Assembly: GCA_937879965.1 (NCBI GenBank)
Contig: CALFMP010000026.1
Location: 62,001 to 126,000 of the forward strand
Reading direction: 5' to 3'
DNA length: 64,000 nucleotides
Origin: QKMZ01 sp012965515
Lineage (GTDB): Bacteria; Cyanobacteriota; Vampirovibrionia; Obscuribacterales; Obscuribacteraceae
Made by a program: the position numbers and the translations under genes. Shown here in pieces: positions 33,965-43,544 of this stretch; the stretch's first letter is position 1, and every line of letters begins with the position of its first letter. The notes beneath the pieces are model-generated. The model was given only the letters and a program-made list of their open reading frames with translations, ran no database searches and was not told where the DNA came from.

Positions 33965-35851
33965 CTACTGTTGAAGTACTACAAGGCTGCGAGCGATTGT
34001 TTGAAATGCTTGATTCAAATTAGCTGAGTTATTTACACGAACATAGATCGCCCCATCGGCGGACAGTTTCGCAATCCCCTGGTAGGTAGGCGTTCGGGAA
34101 TCGCACAAGAATTGATCTTGAAAAGTCATAATGTCCGGATTTTGCGACAGTCCAATCGTGTAGATAGGAATGTTCAAATTCTTAGCACGAGATGCCTGTG
34201 CCCGTGCTGCACTTTGAGCCGTCGTTTCATCACTGGGGCGATTCGGAATTCCATCCGTAAAAAGAATTACGGCTTTCTTGGCGCGAGATCTCGACTTTGA
34301 GGTGTTTTCCAAATCGTCTAGCGCCATTTTCAAAGCGTCAGCGATATTCGTTTTTCCTGTCGGCCCGAGCGGAGCAGTTGCACTGCCTGTTCCTTGTACT
34401 CTGTCAATAACTTCCTGGAAATTACTATCGGTTTGGCTGAGTGTGACAAACGGCAATGGAAACGATTGGATGCCTGCATGCGGCCAGTTGCCGTCAGCAT
34501 TGTGAGAAACGCCCGAATAAGTGCTGGTTGGAGATGTTCCAGCCGTATCGGCAAAGGTTTCTAACCCGAAGTGAGCATTTGAACTCGTATTCATCGTTCG
34601 GAAAAAATTCTCTGCCGCATTTCTTGCATCTGCGATTGGTAGAGCCGTTTTCTTGACCTGACTCCAATACGCATTGTAGTAACCTGCTTGAGGCGCAGGT
34701 AGATTTGGATTTACCGACACACCTCCTTGGCTCTGCAAGAGAATCGCGGCACTCTCCATATTTCCTCTGGATGCCTCAACGCAAGTTTCGATTCTTGAAA
34801 AATCGTAGGTTCCAACACTAGGCACCCGCACAATCATGTCAGTGAAGCCGTTGGTATAAGCATTTGGATTCGTGCCATTACCGCTGGTATTGGCTCTGTC
34901 TCTAGGGTCAAAGTTGCCTGGCGGTAGACCTTGCTCTGCTGCGAGACTGCCTGGTGGGTATTGAGTTGCCGAAGCAGGAATGGGAGCCGGCAGGCTTCCT
35001 GCCGGATATGTCCATCTGTTAGCACGCAGACCTGCAATTAGATTTGAAGCGGGATATGGAGACTCCGAAAAAATCCAAGTTACACCGTTGGATGACCCTC
35101 CATATGCGGCATAAGACAAATTCTGAGGCTGCATAGCGTTGAATCCGGTCCCTTCCTTCGGCGGTCTACAAAGAGGAAAGATTACGTTGCTTCCACCTGG
35201 AGGCACAGTGTAAATTACGCCGCCCGTTCCACCCCATTGACGTCGAACGAGAGTGACCGGAGTTTGATCGTCCATGGAGCCAGACACGTCGAAGCACAAG
35301 AATAAGTCTAGCTGCGGTAGCCCGCCGTCAGCATAGGCGGTAGCTGTTTCGAAAAAACCTGTCGGAAAAAGGCTGCTGGCGAATGCGGCTCTGTCTGTAT
35401 ATGTCGCTTCAACCCGCATCGTAACTGCCGTGGGACTGCCAGTCGGCTGGTGAACACCATTTTGATCAAACAATCTGATGTTTAAATTTGCCGCATAAAG
35501 CGGCGGCGCCGAGCTATCAAATCCAGCATTCAGATGTTTGGTCAAGTTGCCTGGATCGGCAAAACGCGTTCTCAGTATTGAGTTTTGTTCGAACGTCTGA
35601 GCAGCAACGGTCATCGCAAGTTCATGTTGTTGTGCAATGGTTCGTCCGGTTGGAGAGCTTGCAAGTGCCGCCGTACCGGCCAGGGCCGCCGCGTCAGTCG
35701 CGGATTGCAGCTGGGATTGGAGCAGCGTAAAACGAGCAAGTTCGAAGCCAAAAATTCCGAGAGGTATGACGGCAAAAAAGGCGATAAAAGTCACGAGCGC
35801 AACAGTCGTGATACCCCGTTTTCGTCTTTCTAGATGAGTAGTAGTCACCAT
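33965..35851 (-). CDS. TadG-like protein with von Willebrand factor A domain
   Basis: 628 residues. The N-terminal RRKRGITTVALVTFIAFFAVIPLGIFGFELARF is the TadG/TadE-like membrane helix, followed by QSQLQSATDAAALAGTAAL as in putative Flp pilus-assembly proteins. The vWA domain starts near residue 195 with the metal-binding DVSGS (in CFDVSGSMDD) and continues past a ~170-residue insertion to KKAVILFTDGIPN and IPIYTIGLSQNPD. Likely an exported, pilus-associated adhesin or assembly factor. Neighbours on both sides are TadE-like. Confidence 0.82.
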   Translation of the reverse strand: MVTTTHLERRKRGITTVALVTFIAFFAVIPLGIFGFELARFTLLQSQLQSATDAAALAGTAALASSPTGRTIAQQHELAMTVAAQTFEQNSILRTRFADPGNLTKHLNAGFDSSAPPLYAANLNIRLFDQNGVHQPTGSPTAVTMRVEATYTDRAAFASSLFPTGFFETATAYADGGLPQLDLFLCFDVSGSMDDQTPVTLVRRQWGGTGGVIYTVPPGGSNVIFPLCRPPKEGTGFNAMQPQNLSYAAYGGSSNGVTWIFSESPYPASNLIAGLRANRWTYPAGSLPAPIPASATQYPPGSLAAEQGLPPGNFDPRDRANTSGNGTNPNAYTNGFTDMIVRVPSVGTYDFSRIETCVEASRGNMESAAILLQSQGGVSVNPNLPAPQAGYYNAYWSQVKKTALPIADARNAAENFFRTMNTSSNAHFGLETFADTAGTSPTSTYSGVSHNADGNWPHAGIQSFPLPFVTLSQTDSNFQEVIDRVQGTGSATAPLGPTGKTNIADALKMALDDLENTSKSRSRAKKAVILFTDGIPNRPSDETTAQSAARAQASRAKNLNIPIYTIGLSQNPDIMTFQDQFLCDSRTPTYQGIAKLSADGAIYVRVNNSANLNQAFQTIARSLVVLQQ

Positions 35852-35880
35852 TTAAACCTCCCCAAAGGTCGGAAGATATC

Positions 35881-36405
35881 CTATTCAGTCAAACCGTCAG
35901 CGTTTTCAACTAACGCGTCATATCTCAAACGCAATCTAAAAGCTGAGGTAAGTCCTGGAATTTGCAATCCCAAATAACTGCCCATCCCAAAAAGAGGCGA
36001 TACGGTTCCATTCACAGTCTCTCGGATGAAATATAGGTTGTTGGATGTGCTGATTGAGTTTCGCGCCAGCGGACCACTAACTGTACTCGGTGTCGCGCCA
36101 CTTACGGGTTTGATGAGAATACGAATCTGATGAGTGCCAGAAATTTCAGTGAAAGCGCTCACACTCTGATTGAAAGTCGTTGCGGCACGCGAGACAGCCT
36201 CCGTCCATGTAGGAGCCTTCGCGGCCTTAATACAACTGTTGCGGCAGGCAAAGTACAGCAATGACGCACGGTAAGTAACAGAGGCCAGGCAAATGAGAGG
36301 AATAGCAACGCCAACGAATAGGAAAATCATTCCGGCGGGCAATTCAGCAAGTGAATAGCCTGTGCGTCCCTTTTTGTGGGTCGAGCGCTTGCGCATTAAG
36401 TGCAT
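35881..36405 (-). CDS. TadE-like pseudopilin
   Basis: 174 residues. A basic leader (KRSTHKKGRTG) is followed by YSLAELPAGMIFLFVGVAIPLICLASV, a pilin-like helix with a Glu near its start. The rest (residues ~50-174) is Ser/Thr/Asn-rich with predicted strands. First gene of the operon that includes the vWA protein (29 bp later) and the poly-proline protein. An ATG three codons later is an alternative start; no clear Shine-Dalgarno for either. Confidence 0.68.
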   Translation of the reverse strand: MHLMRKRSTHKKGRTGYSLAELPAGMIFLFVGVAIPLICLASVTYRASLLYFACRNSCIKAAKAPTWTEAVSRAATTFNQSVSAFTEISGTHQIRILIKPVSGATPSTVSGPLARNSISTSNNLYFIRETVNGTVSPLFGMGSYLGLQIPGLTSAFRLRLRYDALVENADGLTE

Positions 36406-36614
36406 AGGGGGTGACCGAAAATATGTTTAGTAAGCACGGTTCAAGAACAATAAATGTAATTGTTCTATTCCCCAAGGTCAAATAAGTTATGTCGTTACAA
36501 AGCTTTCCAGGTTTAGGTAAAGCCTTCCTTCGGTAAGTAAGGACTAGTGTTTTCAGCGACGCGTCAGTTTCGCGCGATCTGTCGGATAACTTTGGGGTCA
36601 ATTCGGTAAAGTCT

Positions 36615-39600
36615 ATGCGAAATTCACCGAAGGATGGCTCGTTCAAAGGAAAAAAGGCAAGCTTTCGAAGGCGGATGCCGGAAGAAATTATGCAGGATCC
36701 CACTGGCATTTTTCTGTCAGTTGTGAGGTCCACGCACCCAGAAGCTCTCGCCCAATTGGCTAGAATTTGTCAGCAGCAGTCGCAAAAACAACCAGAAATT
36801 GAACCTGAAACGAAGGCGGAGCACGATGAAGGCCGTGTGCTTCAAGCCATGGAGTTGCTCAAAACCGGGCGCAGTTCAAATTTTGAGTTAGAAGAGACCA
36901 GTGCTGCGTCGAAAGGAGTGGGAGGTTATGAGAAACCTCCTGACTATGAATCGTTACCATCTGGTTTCCGTCCGTCTTCGATTCCATTAGCACAGCCATC
37001 TCAGTTAGTTGGTCCTAAAACAGTTGAAGATTCCTTTCTGGACGATTCAACGATAGAGATTAGGGCTTTGAAGCCTAATAATGAGCCGGAAGCGATCGAG
37101 TTAGACGAGGCAGACGTGGACGTGTCCGTTCAACCTCTTCATCCGTTTGTGCAAGAAGAGGAAGACGAAGTCGAACCAATCGAACTGCCTGCACCGCAAG
37201 AAGATGAAGATGAATCTTTAGAACTGGAGGCTTCAGCTGCCGAGACTGAAATTGAAATTATAGAGCTGCACGCTCACGATGTCGGTGATGAGTTCAAACC
37301 AATAGGACCGAGCTCGCCCGAGGGGGATGATGATGTTGATTCAGTAGAGCTATGTGCCTTGGTGGTCGAAGAAGAGCAAGGCTCTGTTCTCGCCAAGGAT
37401 ACAACCGAGTCGATTCACGCTGGAGAGTTAGCTCAAGAAGGAATCAGCCAGCTGGATGCGGAGGAATCGTCTCGAGAGCCAGACCTTAATCACACTTTGG
37501 ATACAGATTCTGATGTAGAGGAAGAGTCAGAAATTTTTTCGGACGCGAAACTGCTTGAACGCGAATTGCCTGCAGATGAACAGCCTCAGTTGTCCGAGCA
37601 AGAGGCAAGTCCTGAAAGCAAATCCGTACCGCGGGAAGGTGAGGGGCTTGAAACTCAGGATGATTCGATAGCGGAGTCCGACCTTGAAGAAGAGGGCGAA
37701 TTCGAAAGCGAATCAGAGTCTGGTTTGGAGAAGGAATCCCAAGTCGAAGCCGAGATTGAAGCTGAGGTCAAATCTGCAGTTGAGGTTGCAGTTGAGCCCG
37801 ACGCACAGTCCATATCTGACGACGAACCCCGTGATGACTCTGAGAGCTTAGAAGACTTCTCACCCACTTCCGACGTTGAGGTGAGCGCGAATGTATCAGG
37901 TGTGCATGCAGAGTTGGAAGAGAGTGAGTCTATTGCCGCTTCTGTCAGTGATCAACTTGCCGCTCCTGCAAGAAAAGGACCATCTGAGAAGGCGCCACTT
38001 CGTATTGAGGCTGCCCCTTCGAAGTCTGCATTGCCGCAGATTAACGGCGAGGCCATTGAAGCCATTCCCGGCGCATTTGATAAAGGGATAAATAAGGAAT
38101 TTAAAGGTGTTTATGAGAAAGCTACTCAGCGAGGCGGAGTATTCGACGCGCAGAGGCGTGATGCTTTCTCGTCTGAATCGGAAAAGAAAGTCAAATCTTC
38201 TTATTTGGGTCTGAAGGCGATTACTTTCGACGAAGCACTGACAGTGCAGCAACCGGAAGTAAATCCTGCAATTATGCGTTCCCAATCACAAAATGTAATT
38301 GCACCTGAGGCACCACATACGTTTGCAGATAAAGCGACGGCAGTGTGGGCGATTGTCGACAGAATGCATTCGACACCAGTCATTGTGACGACATCTGTGA
38401 TGTGTCTTGCTTTTCTGGGGTTCTTTGTTGGTAACTTGTGTCGCGCCGAAGGGATGATGCAAGACGGCGAGAAGTTGTTTGCGGCAGGTAAATACCCGGA
38501 GGCAATCAAAGTTCTTACAACCTCAGCCGAATTGAATCCAATGAGAGCGCGAACTTTGTTTATAAGAGGGCGGGCCTATAACAAGATTGGTGAACCAGGA
38601 AAGGCTGTTGAGGATTTCAGTCGTTCTGTGACTATCAATCCTAGAACTGAAGAACCATTTGACCACAGAGCATCAACTTACATAAAAGCAGGCAAATTCG
38701 AGAAAGCACTAGCTGACTACAAACGAATTTTTGAACTAGTTCCGAATGATGCGACCCTGTACCGCTATAACAATGCTGCGTTCGCTGCCCGTCAATGTGG
38801 AAAGTTTGAAGAAGCATCGAAATACTACGATCGCGCACTACAGATTGCTCCTGATGACAATAACGCCTTGCTTGGTAAGGTTATGTGCGAAGTCGGTTTG
38901 AGCCGTTATGGAAAAGCAATCGAGCAATGTGAGTTGTTGATCGCCAAGAAACCCAATGACCTTGAAGCTTATGTCACTCGGGGGTGGTGCTATACGCTCT
39001 TGAAGCGGAATGATGCAGCGTTGAGCGATTTCAATTTTGTTCTTAAAAGAGATCCCAAAAATATAAAAGCGCTTTTGAACAGAGGAGTGCTTTCTTTCAA
39101 TATGGGGAATTCAGAAGCTGCTGTTAAAGATTACGATGCGGCTATTGCCGCGGACCCGACCTATCTAGAAGCTAGAACTGCGCGAGCCTGGGCGAACATC
39201 AACAGGAATCCGCAAGTTGCGCTATCAGATTTCAGAATTGTGACTCGGTCACCAGAGTATTCTGTGTCGGCGAAATTTTGGAAGGTGCGAGCGGAACTGG
39301 AAGCAAAGTTAGGCGAATACAAAGAAGCTTCCAATTCTTATCGCAAGGCTATCAAGTTTGCCTCTGCCGCTGAACCAGGAATGCTGAGTTCTCTTTATGT
39401 CGGGCAAGCATCAGTTCTCGCGTCCTTGAGGCAGTACGACAATGCGATCGCTTCCAGCAATGAGGCTTTGAAACTCGAGCCGAGGAATTATCTGGCCCTT
39501 ACGTATAGAGGTTTGGCACACGATAATAACGGAAATGGAATTTCTGCCGTTGCAGACTACTCATCAGCGATTTCAATCGCTCCTGCCGCGGCAGACGCGC

Positions 39601-40304
39601 TTTGGTACCGCGCGCAACATTACAGCAAAACACATGAGTACCACTCTGCGCAGAAGGATCTCAAAGACTATCTCAATGTGAGACCAGGAGATAAGAGCGC
39701 ACAAAAAATGCTGGCGTCTATCAGCAGTAAAACTCAGCACGCTACAGTAGCGCCGGAAACAGGTCTTGAGAAGAGAAGTAGGAAATACCGCGCAGTTCCA
39801 TTTGATCAGCTAGTTACTTCAGGATTGAAGGAATTGAATTCCGGACACACTGAAACTGCAGCGGAAATGCTTCAAGAAGCTGTTCGGAAGAATCCATCAG
39901 ACGTGACAGCAAGGCGCTATCTCTGTCATGCGCTTGTTCGCGAGGATCCTAAAGCTTCCGTCGTCCAGTTTGATGTTTTGAGATCGGCTATTACGTTGCC
40001 GGCGGATGATGAGCGTAGCTACCGACATGCGCTGTCACTTGCTGCGACAGGCTCTTTGGTGGAGTCTGCTGCTATTGATAAGGCACTGAAAACAGTCTCT
40101 GAAGAACCTGGAAATACTCAAGCTTGCTACAAACTATCCACTCTCTATGCTGCAGCTGGTATTCTTTCCAAAGCAGCGAAGTATTGTCAGGCTGGAATGG
40201 CTTCAGCCAAGAATCCAGCTGAAACAAAGAGATTTCAAGATCTTTATCAGCGATTGAATAAGCAAAACGTCGAAGGAGAGCATAAAGAGGACATCGAAGG
40301 CTAG
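36615..40304 (+). CDS. Large acidic TPR membrane protein, 1229 residues
   Basis: Three parts are visible. Residues ~55-470 are strongly acidic (Glu/Asp/Ser-rich, low complexity) and probably disordered. One membrane helix lies near 586-608 (VIVTTSVMCLAFLGFFVGNL). From ~615 to ~1210 there is a long TPR array with repeats of the A-Y-N-K-G, A-D-F and P-x-N-x-A-L type. The TPR part is probably outside the cytoplasm and the acidic part inside. No catalytic motif. It starts 209 bp from the divergent Tad-like operon, and a small HTTM partner gene follows 25 bp downstream. Exact role unknown; scaffold is inferred. Confidence 0.75.
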   Translation: MRNSPKDGSFKGKKASFRRRMPEEIMQDPTGIFLSVVRSTHPEALAQLARICQQQSQKQPEIEPETKAEHDEGRVLQAMELLKTGRSSNFELEETSAASKGVGGYEKPPDYESLPSGFRPSSIPLAQPSQLVGPKTVEDSFLDDSTIEIRALKPNNEPEAIELDEADVDVSVQPLHPFVQEEEDEVEPIELPAPQEDEDESLELEASAAETEIEIIELHAHDVGDEFKPIGPSSPEGDDDVDSVELCALVVEEEQGSVLAKDTTESIHAGELAQEGISQLDAEESSREPDLNHTLDTDSDVEEESEIFSDAKLLERELPADEQPQLSEQEASPESKSVPREGEGLETQDDSIAESDLEEEGEFESESESGLEKESQVEAEIEAEVKSAVEVAVEPDAQSISDDEPRDDSESLEDFSPTSDVEVSANVSGVHAELEESESIAASVSDQLAAPARKGPSEKAPLRIEAAPSKSALPQINGEAIEAIPGAFDKGINKEFKGVYEKATQRGGVFDAQRRDAFSSESEKKVKSSYLGLKAITFDEALTVQQPEVNPAIMRSQSQNVIAPEAPHTFADKATAVWAIVDRMHSTPVIVTTSVMCLAFLGFFVGNLCRAEGMMQDGEKLFAAGKYPEAIKVLTTSAELNPMRARTLFIRGRAYNKIGEPGKAVEDFSRSVTINPRTEEPFDHRASTYIKAGKFEKALADYKRIFELVPNDATLYRYNNAAFAARQCGKFEEASKYYDRALQIAPDDNNALLGKVMCEVGLSRYGKAIEQCELLIAKKPNDLEAYVTRGWCYTLLKRNDAALSDFNFVLKRDPKNIKALLNRGVLSFNMGNSEAAVKDYDAAIAADPTYLEARTARAWANINRNPQVALSDFRIVTRSPEYSVSAKFWKVRAELEAKLGEYKEASNSYRKAIKFASAAEPGMLSSLYVGQASVLASLRQYDNAIASSNEALKLEPRNYLALTYRGLAHDNNGNGISAVADYSSAISIAPAAADALWYRAQHYSKTHEYHSAQKDLKDYLNVRPGDKSAQKMLASISSKTQHATVAPETGLEKRSRKYRAVPFDQLVTSGLKELNSGHTETAAEMLQEAVRKNPSDVTARRYLCHALVREDPKASVVQFDVLRSAITLPADDERSYRHALSLAATGSLVESAAIDKALKTVSEEPGNTQACYKLSTLYAAAGILSKAAKYCQAGMASAKNPAETKRFQDLYQRLNKQNVEGEHKEDIEG

Positions 40305-40329
40305 CGTTTTGCTTCGAAGTTCACATCAT

Positions 40330-40890
40330 ATGGATGAGCAAACGACGAGCACAAAACCTAAAGTTTCAGAAGTCGGCATTTCGCTGCTGGTTAGCATCTA
40401 CTTCTTATATGTGCTTGTGTGGTTTTTACCGCAATCTGTGTTCAAGACGAGGTTGTTTGAGCCAGTTTGCACAGCCTGGCTGTTTTGTGGATTGAATCAA
40501 AGTTGGTCACTCTTTTCTCCAACTATACGTCAATTGAATTACTATCCTAGTGCGATAATCACGTTCGAAGACGGCTCAAAGACTTTGTGGGAGCCGCCTC
40601 TGATGGATAAACTTGGATTGGTTGAGCGACTCCAACGCGAAAAGTTTCGCAAATGGTCAATCGATTCGTTGCCATGGAGTAAGTTTAAAAACTATTGGGT
40701 GGATTTTGCAAGGTACGTTGGTCGCCAATACTACAACGAAGCAAATAAGCCTGTCTCAATCTCACTCAATTTGCGCTGGATCGAACTGCCCAACCCGTCA
40801 GAAAAGTTTTACAACCAAAGTGAATTGCCTTCCTGCACCAAATTTAGTACCAGCTTTTGTTACCGTTATTCCAAAGAGGATTTTCAGTGA
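40330..40890 (+). CDS. Small membrane protein paired with the HTTM gene
   Basis: The ATG at 40330 (MDEQTTSTKP) is preferred over the upstream TTG at 40309. One membrane helix (about residues 14-36) is followed by WSLFSPTIRQLNYYPSAIITFEDGSKTLWEPP, a segment I associate with proteins encoded next to HTTM (vitamin K carboxylase-like) genes. The rest is basic and aromatic. Its stop codon overlaps the GTG of the next gene by 4 bp (GTGA), so translation is coupled. Probably a subunit or accessory of the HTTM protein. Confidence 0.65.
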   Translation: MDEQTTSTKPKVSEVGISLLVSIYFLYVLVWFLPQSVFKTRLFEPVCTAWLFCGLNQSWSLFSPTIRQLNYYPSAIITFEDGSKTLWEPPLMDKLGLVERLQREKFRKWSIDSLPWSKFKNYWVDFARYVGRQYYNEANKPVSISLNLRWIELPNPSEKFYNQSELPSCTKFSTSFCYRYSKEDFQ

Positions 40891-41846
40891 CACTAAGCAT
40901 GCTATGGCAAGTCTGGAGATCATTCTGGTTTCAATCTGTGATGCCGGAATCTGTGGCTCTTTTCAGAATATTATTTGGTCTGCTGGTTTTGCAGATCTTG
41001 CTAATTAGCATTGGGGGGGACTTTCTTGATTGGTATGGAAGCCATGCATTAGTTCAAAATGAGACAGTAAGAAGGTACTTCTGGAATTCAGAACCGCGCT
41101 TTGATTTGCTCCTCGCCTTTTCTAGCGATGGCAGTCTTCAGGCATTCTATTACTCTGTGGTTATTGCCGCAGTGTTCATGACCATTGGTTTTTGTACGCG
41201 ATTTTCCTGCATTTACGTTGCGCTGGCGCTGATTTCTATGCATCATCATAACCCGTTCAATATAAATGGCGGTGATGCGTTTGTGCGTTTGATGACGATG
41301 TATTTGTGCTTCTCTAATTGTGGTGATTGCTATTCGGTTGACAGATTGATCGCGCAGAAACGAGCTGGGCACTCTCTACCGGTTGTTGCAAAACCTGGTT
41401 GGGCGTTGCGAATGATTCAAATTCAAATAGCGATTGTTTACTTCCACACCTTCATTTGCAAGGTGAATGGTCAGCAATGGTGGGACGGAACTGCTGTCTA
41501 TTTCGCTACGCGTCTAGAGGACTTGATGCGCCTTAAAATGCCTTTGTTCGATAGTCTTCTCTTCTGCCAGTTGCTTTCCTGGTACACACTTGTTGTAGAA
41601 GGAGCAATGTTCACGCTGGTTTGGATAAAGGAATTGCGCTATTTCGTTCTTGCCTCAGCAGTAATACTGCATCTCGGAATTGATTTCGCTATAAACCTTC
41701 CTGTTTTTGAATGGGCATTTATTTTCTCACTGGTCGCTTTTGTCGAGCCGGAGGATATTCGAAAATTACACAATCGCCTTCTCGAACGATTGAAAGCGAA
41801 CTCTGTGACCAGCGAAAACCCTGTAGTTGATTCGGCTGGATTGTAG
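40887..41846 (+). CDS. HTTM-domain membrane protein (vitamin K carboxylase-like)
   Basis: 319 residues from the GTG at 40887, which has AGAGGA about 7 nt upstream and overlaps the preceding stop. About six membrane helices. The HTTM signature is present: NPFNINGGDAFVRLMTMYLCF, then RMIQIQIAIVYFHTFICKV with GQQWWDGTAVYFA. HTTM domains are the membrane part of gamma-glutamyl carboxylase; many bacterial members lack the known carboxylation partner and have no assigned reaction. The C-terminal lumenal domain of the carboxylase is absent here. Confidence 0.82.
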   Translation: MTLSMLWQVWRSFWFQSVMPESVALFRILFGLLVLQILLISIGGDFLDWYGSHALVQNETVRRYFWNSEPRFDLLLAFSSDGSLQAFYYSVVIAAVFMTIGFCTRFSCIYVALALISMHHHNPFNINGGDAFVRLMTMYLCFSNCGDCYSVDRLIAQKRAGHSLPVVAKPGWALRMIQIQIAIVYFHTFICKVNGQQWWDGTAVYFATRLEDLMRLKMPLFDSLLFCQLLSWYTLVVEGAMFTLVWIKELRYFVLASAVILHLGIDFAINLPVFEWAFIFSLVAFVEPEDIRKLHNRLLERLKANSVTSENPVVDSAGL

Positions 41847-41908
41847 TCTTTCCGTTGATATCTAATTGGTGATGACAGGTCGTGGGCCGGGGATGAAACA
41901 ACCCGGCC

Positions 41909-41930
41909 GGGCGATGCATGGCATCGCCCC
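41909..41930. repeat. Palindromic repeat, GGGCGATGC type
   Basis: GGGCGATGCATGGCATCGCC plus CC in the 93-bp gap between convergent genes. The usual CTAC end is altered to AGTA. Confidence 0.8.
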
Positions 41931-41939
41931 AGTAAATTC

Positions 41940-43361
41940 TTAGTTGCTGATGTCCGGCCAGCTCATAATTTGGCGGTCGTCGATATTTTTGAAGGCGTCG
42001 CCTTTGCCTCGTTTGAACTTGTTGTTCATAAGTACGTCCGACAGTTTCAACGCTGTTGCGCGAAGCTCAACTGGTTTTGCCGGTTGGACAATCATTGCCG
42101 AAACTTCAGTTTTGCGCACAAGACTTTCTTCCAGTTTCGCAAGGCGCAATCTTTGCTGTTCTGCCTTTGCTTCTTCCAACACCTTTTGAGCTAACAAAGA
42201 AGCGTCCGTGCTCAATTTTGTAAACTCGTCTTCTTTGGCATTTTGCATTGCCAGCATTTTCTCGCGCGCCTCTCGTCTTGCTTTTACGATCGCCAGCATG
42301 CGCCGGAAATCCCAGGACATCGTGAAATTCCAGCCCTCGATTGGAGGATTAGCTGGGAATTTCAAAATGCGAGAGCCGTTCAAATCTCTGATTGTTTCAA
42401 GCAAGCAGCGATTGAGATTGTCGTTGCTTGTGGTGGCGAAGATACAGCCGCGCAATCTGCCATTCTTGTCCACACTGAATGCAATCGATGTGGCTCCGCG
42501 AGTTTCGTCTTTGGCATACTCTTCCAGGTGGTGCAGAAGAATGAATTGAAACGCGCGTCGGTATCTGCTTATCCAGAAATCCCATTCGCGAGAATCCGGA
42601 GGGGTAGATGGATACATGCGCACGCGATCCTCGTGGCTTGCCCATTTTTCCGTATCCATCTTTTGGCATTTCTCGATGATATCTTCGAGATCAGCCATTG
42701 AGATGCTTTTGTATGGATGCCAGCCTGAAGGCGTGTTTTGCTGACTATTTTTGTGCACCATATTGATGATGCGTTTGCGACCGTCTTTATAGAGTTTCTT
42801 GATGTTTTGCGCTAAATTGGGCATCGCAATCGGCAGCCAGAAGGGCATCGCGCTTGTAGGATCAGATTCTAGGCTGAATGGAGTGCTGGAGCCGGTCGTC
42901 GAGGCCGGGCGCGGTGCAGGTGTGCCACCAAAGAATCGAGTGGTGCTGTCGACGGCATTGTTCCACATTGATTCAAACCAATTAGTGCCTGGTTTCTGAG
43001 ACGGCGATGCCGTGCTTGTTTTGCCGGATGCCCCTTGAACTGCAGTTTTGATGCCTGCGTCAACGACTCCTTGTGGAATCAGTCGAAATGCTGTTTCAAA
43101 CTCTTGCAATGCCTGTTTGTCATAGCCTTGCTTCTCGAGAATTTTGCCCATGTACTGATGCGCGACTCCGCTATCAGGATGTTCGCGCAAATCGCGCTGC
43201 AAGAGCTGTGCAGCTTCCTCGAGCCTACCTTGTGAGTAGAGGTCGATTGCTTGTCTCATTACATCGCTGGGTTGAGCAAGTGCGGGCAGAGGAAAGATAC
43301 CGGTCATAAGCGTTAGGACCAGTGCGCCGGCTGTTATTTCTTTCTTGAGCGGTCGCCCCAT
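41940..43361 (-). CDS. Secreted TPR protein with TonB-like C-terminal domain
   Basis: 473 residues. A signal peptide covers about 1-29 (KKEITAGALVLTLMTGIFPLPALA). Residues ~33-95 form two TPR units (AIDLYSQGRLEEAAQLLQRDL and AHQYMGKILEKQGYDKQALQEFE). A Ser/Thr/Pro-rich linker follows. Residues ~285-350 read like a TonB C-terminal fold (ATSIAFSVDKNGRLRGCIF, then RCLLETIRDLNGSRILKFP). A coiled-coil Ala/Glu/Lys region ends the protein. Likely periplasmic or envelope-bound; role unknown. Last gene of the minus-strand run from coaBC. Confidence 0.65.
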   Translation of the reverse strand: MGRPLKKEITAGALVLTLMTGIFPLPALAQPSDVMRQAIDLYSQGRLEEAAQLLQRDLREHPDSGVAHQYMGKILEKQGYDKQALQEFETAFRLIPQGVVDAGIKTAVQGASGKTSTASPSQKPGTNWFESMWNNAVDSTTRFFGGTPAPRPASTTGSSTPFSLESDPTSAMPFWLPIAMPNLAQNIKKLYKDGRKRIINMVHKNSQQNTPSGWHPYKSISMADLEDIIEKCQKMDTEKWASHEDRVRMYPSTPPDSREWDFWISRYRRAFQFILLHHLEEYAKDETRGATSIAFSVDKNGRLRGCIFATTSNDNLNRCLLETIRDLNGSRILKFPANPPIEGWNFTMSWDFRRMLAIVKARREAREKMLAMQNAKEDEFTKLSTDASLLAQKVLEEAKAEQQRLRLAKLEESLVRKTEVSAMIVQPAKPVELRATALKLSDVLMNNKFKRGKGDAFKNIDDRQIMSWPDISN

Positions 43362-43544
43362 CGTTCAATCTCTTTGTGTCGCTCACAGAACGCTAGCTAC
43401 CCTTGCGGGCGCGTTCCGAAGTGCCCAAAGGCATTATTCCACAACCAGATTCATTCTGCGCCGGACCTGCATAGGCAGACAGGGCTTGTTCCCGGACGGA
43501 CGGAGCAAGAGACGAACTGATGTTCTAGAGCCGACAAAAGTGCG

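Noticed and set aside
39440..39455. HIP1 octamer (GCGATCGC) as a cyanobacterial marker
   Set aside because: One copy inside the TPR gene was noticed; the octamer is not enriched, so it gives no support for placement.
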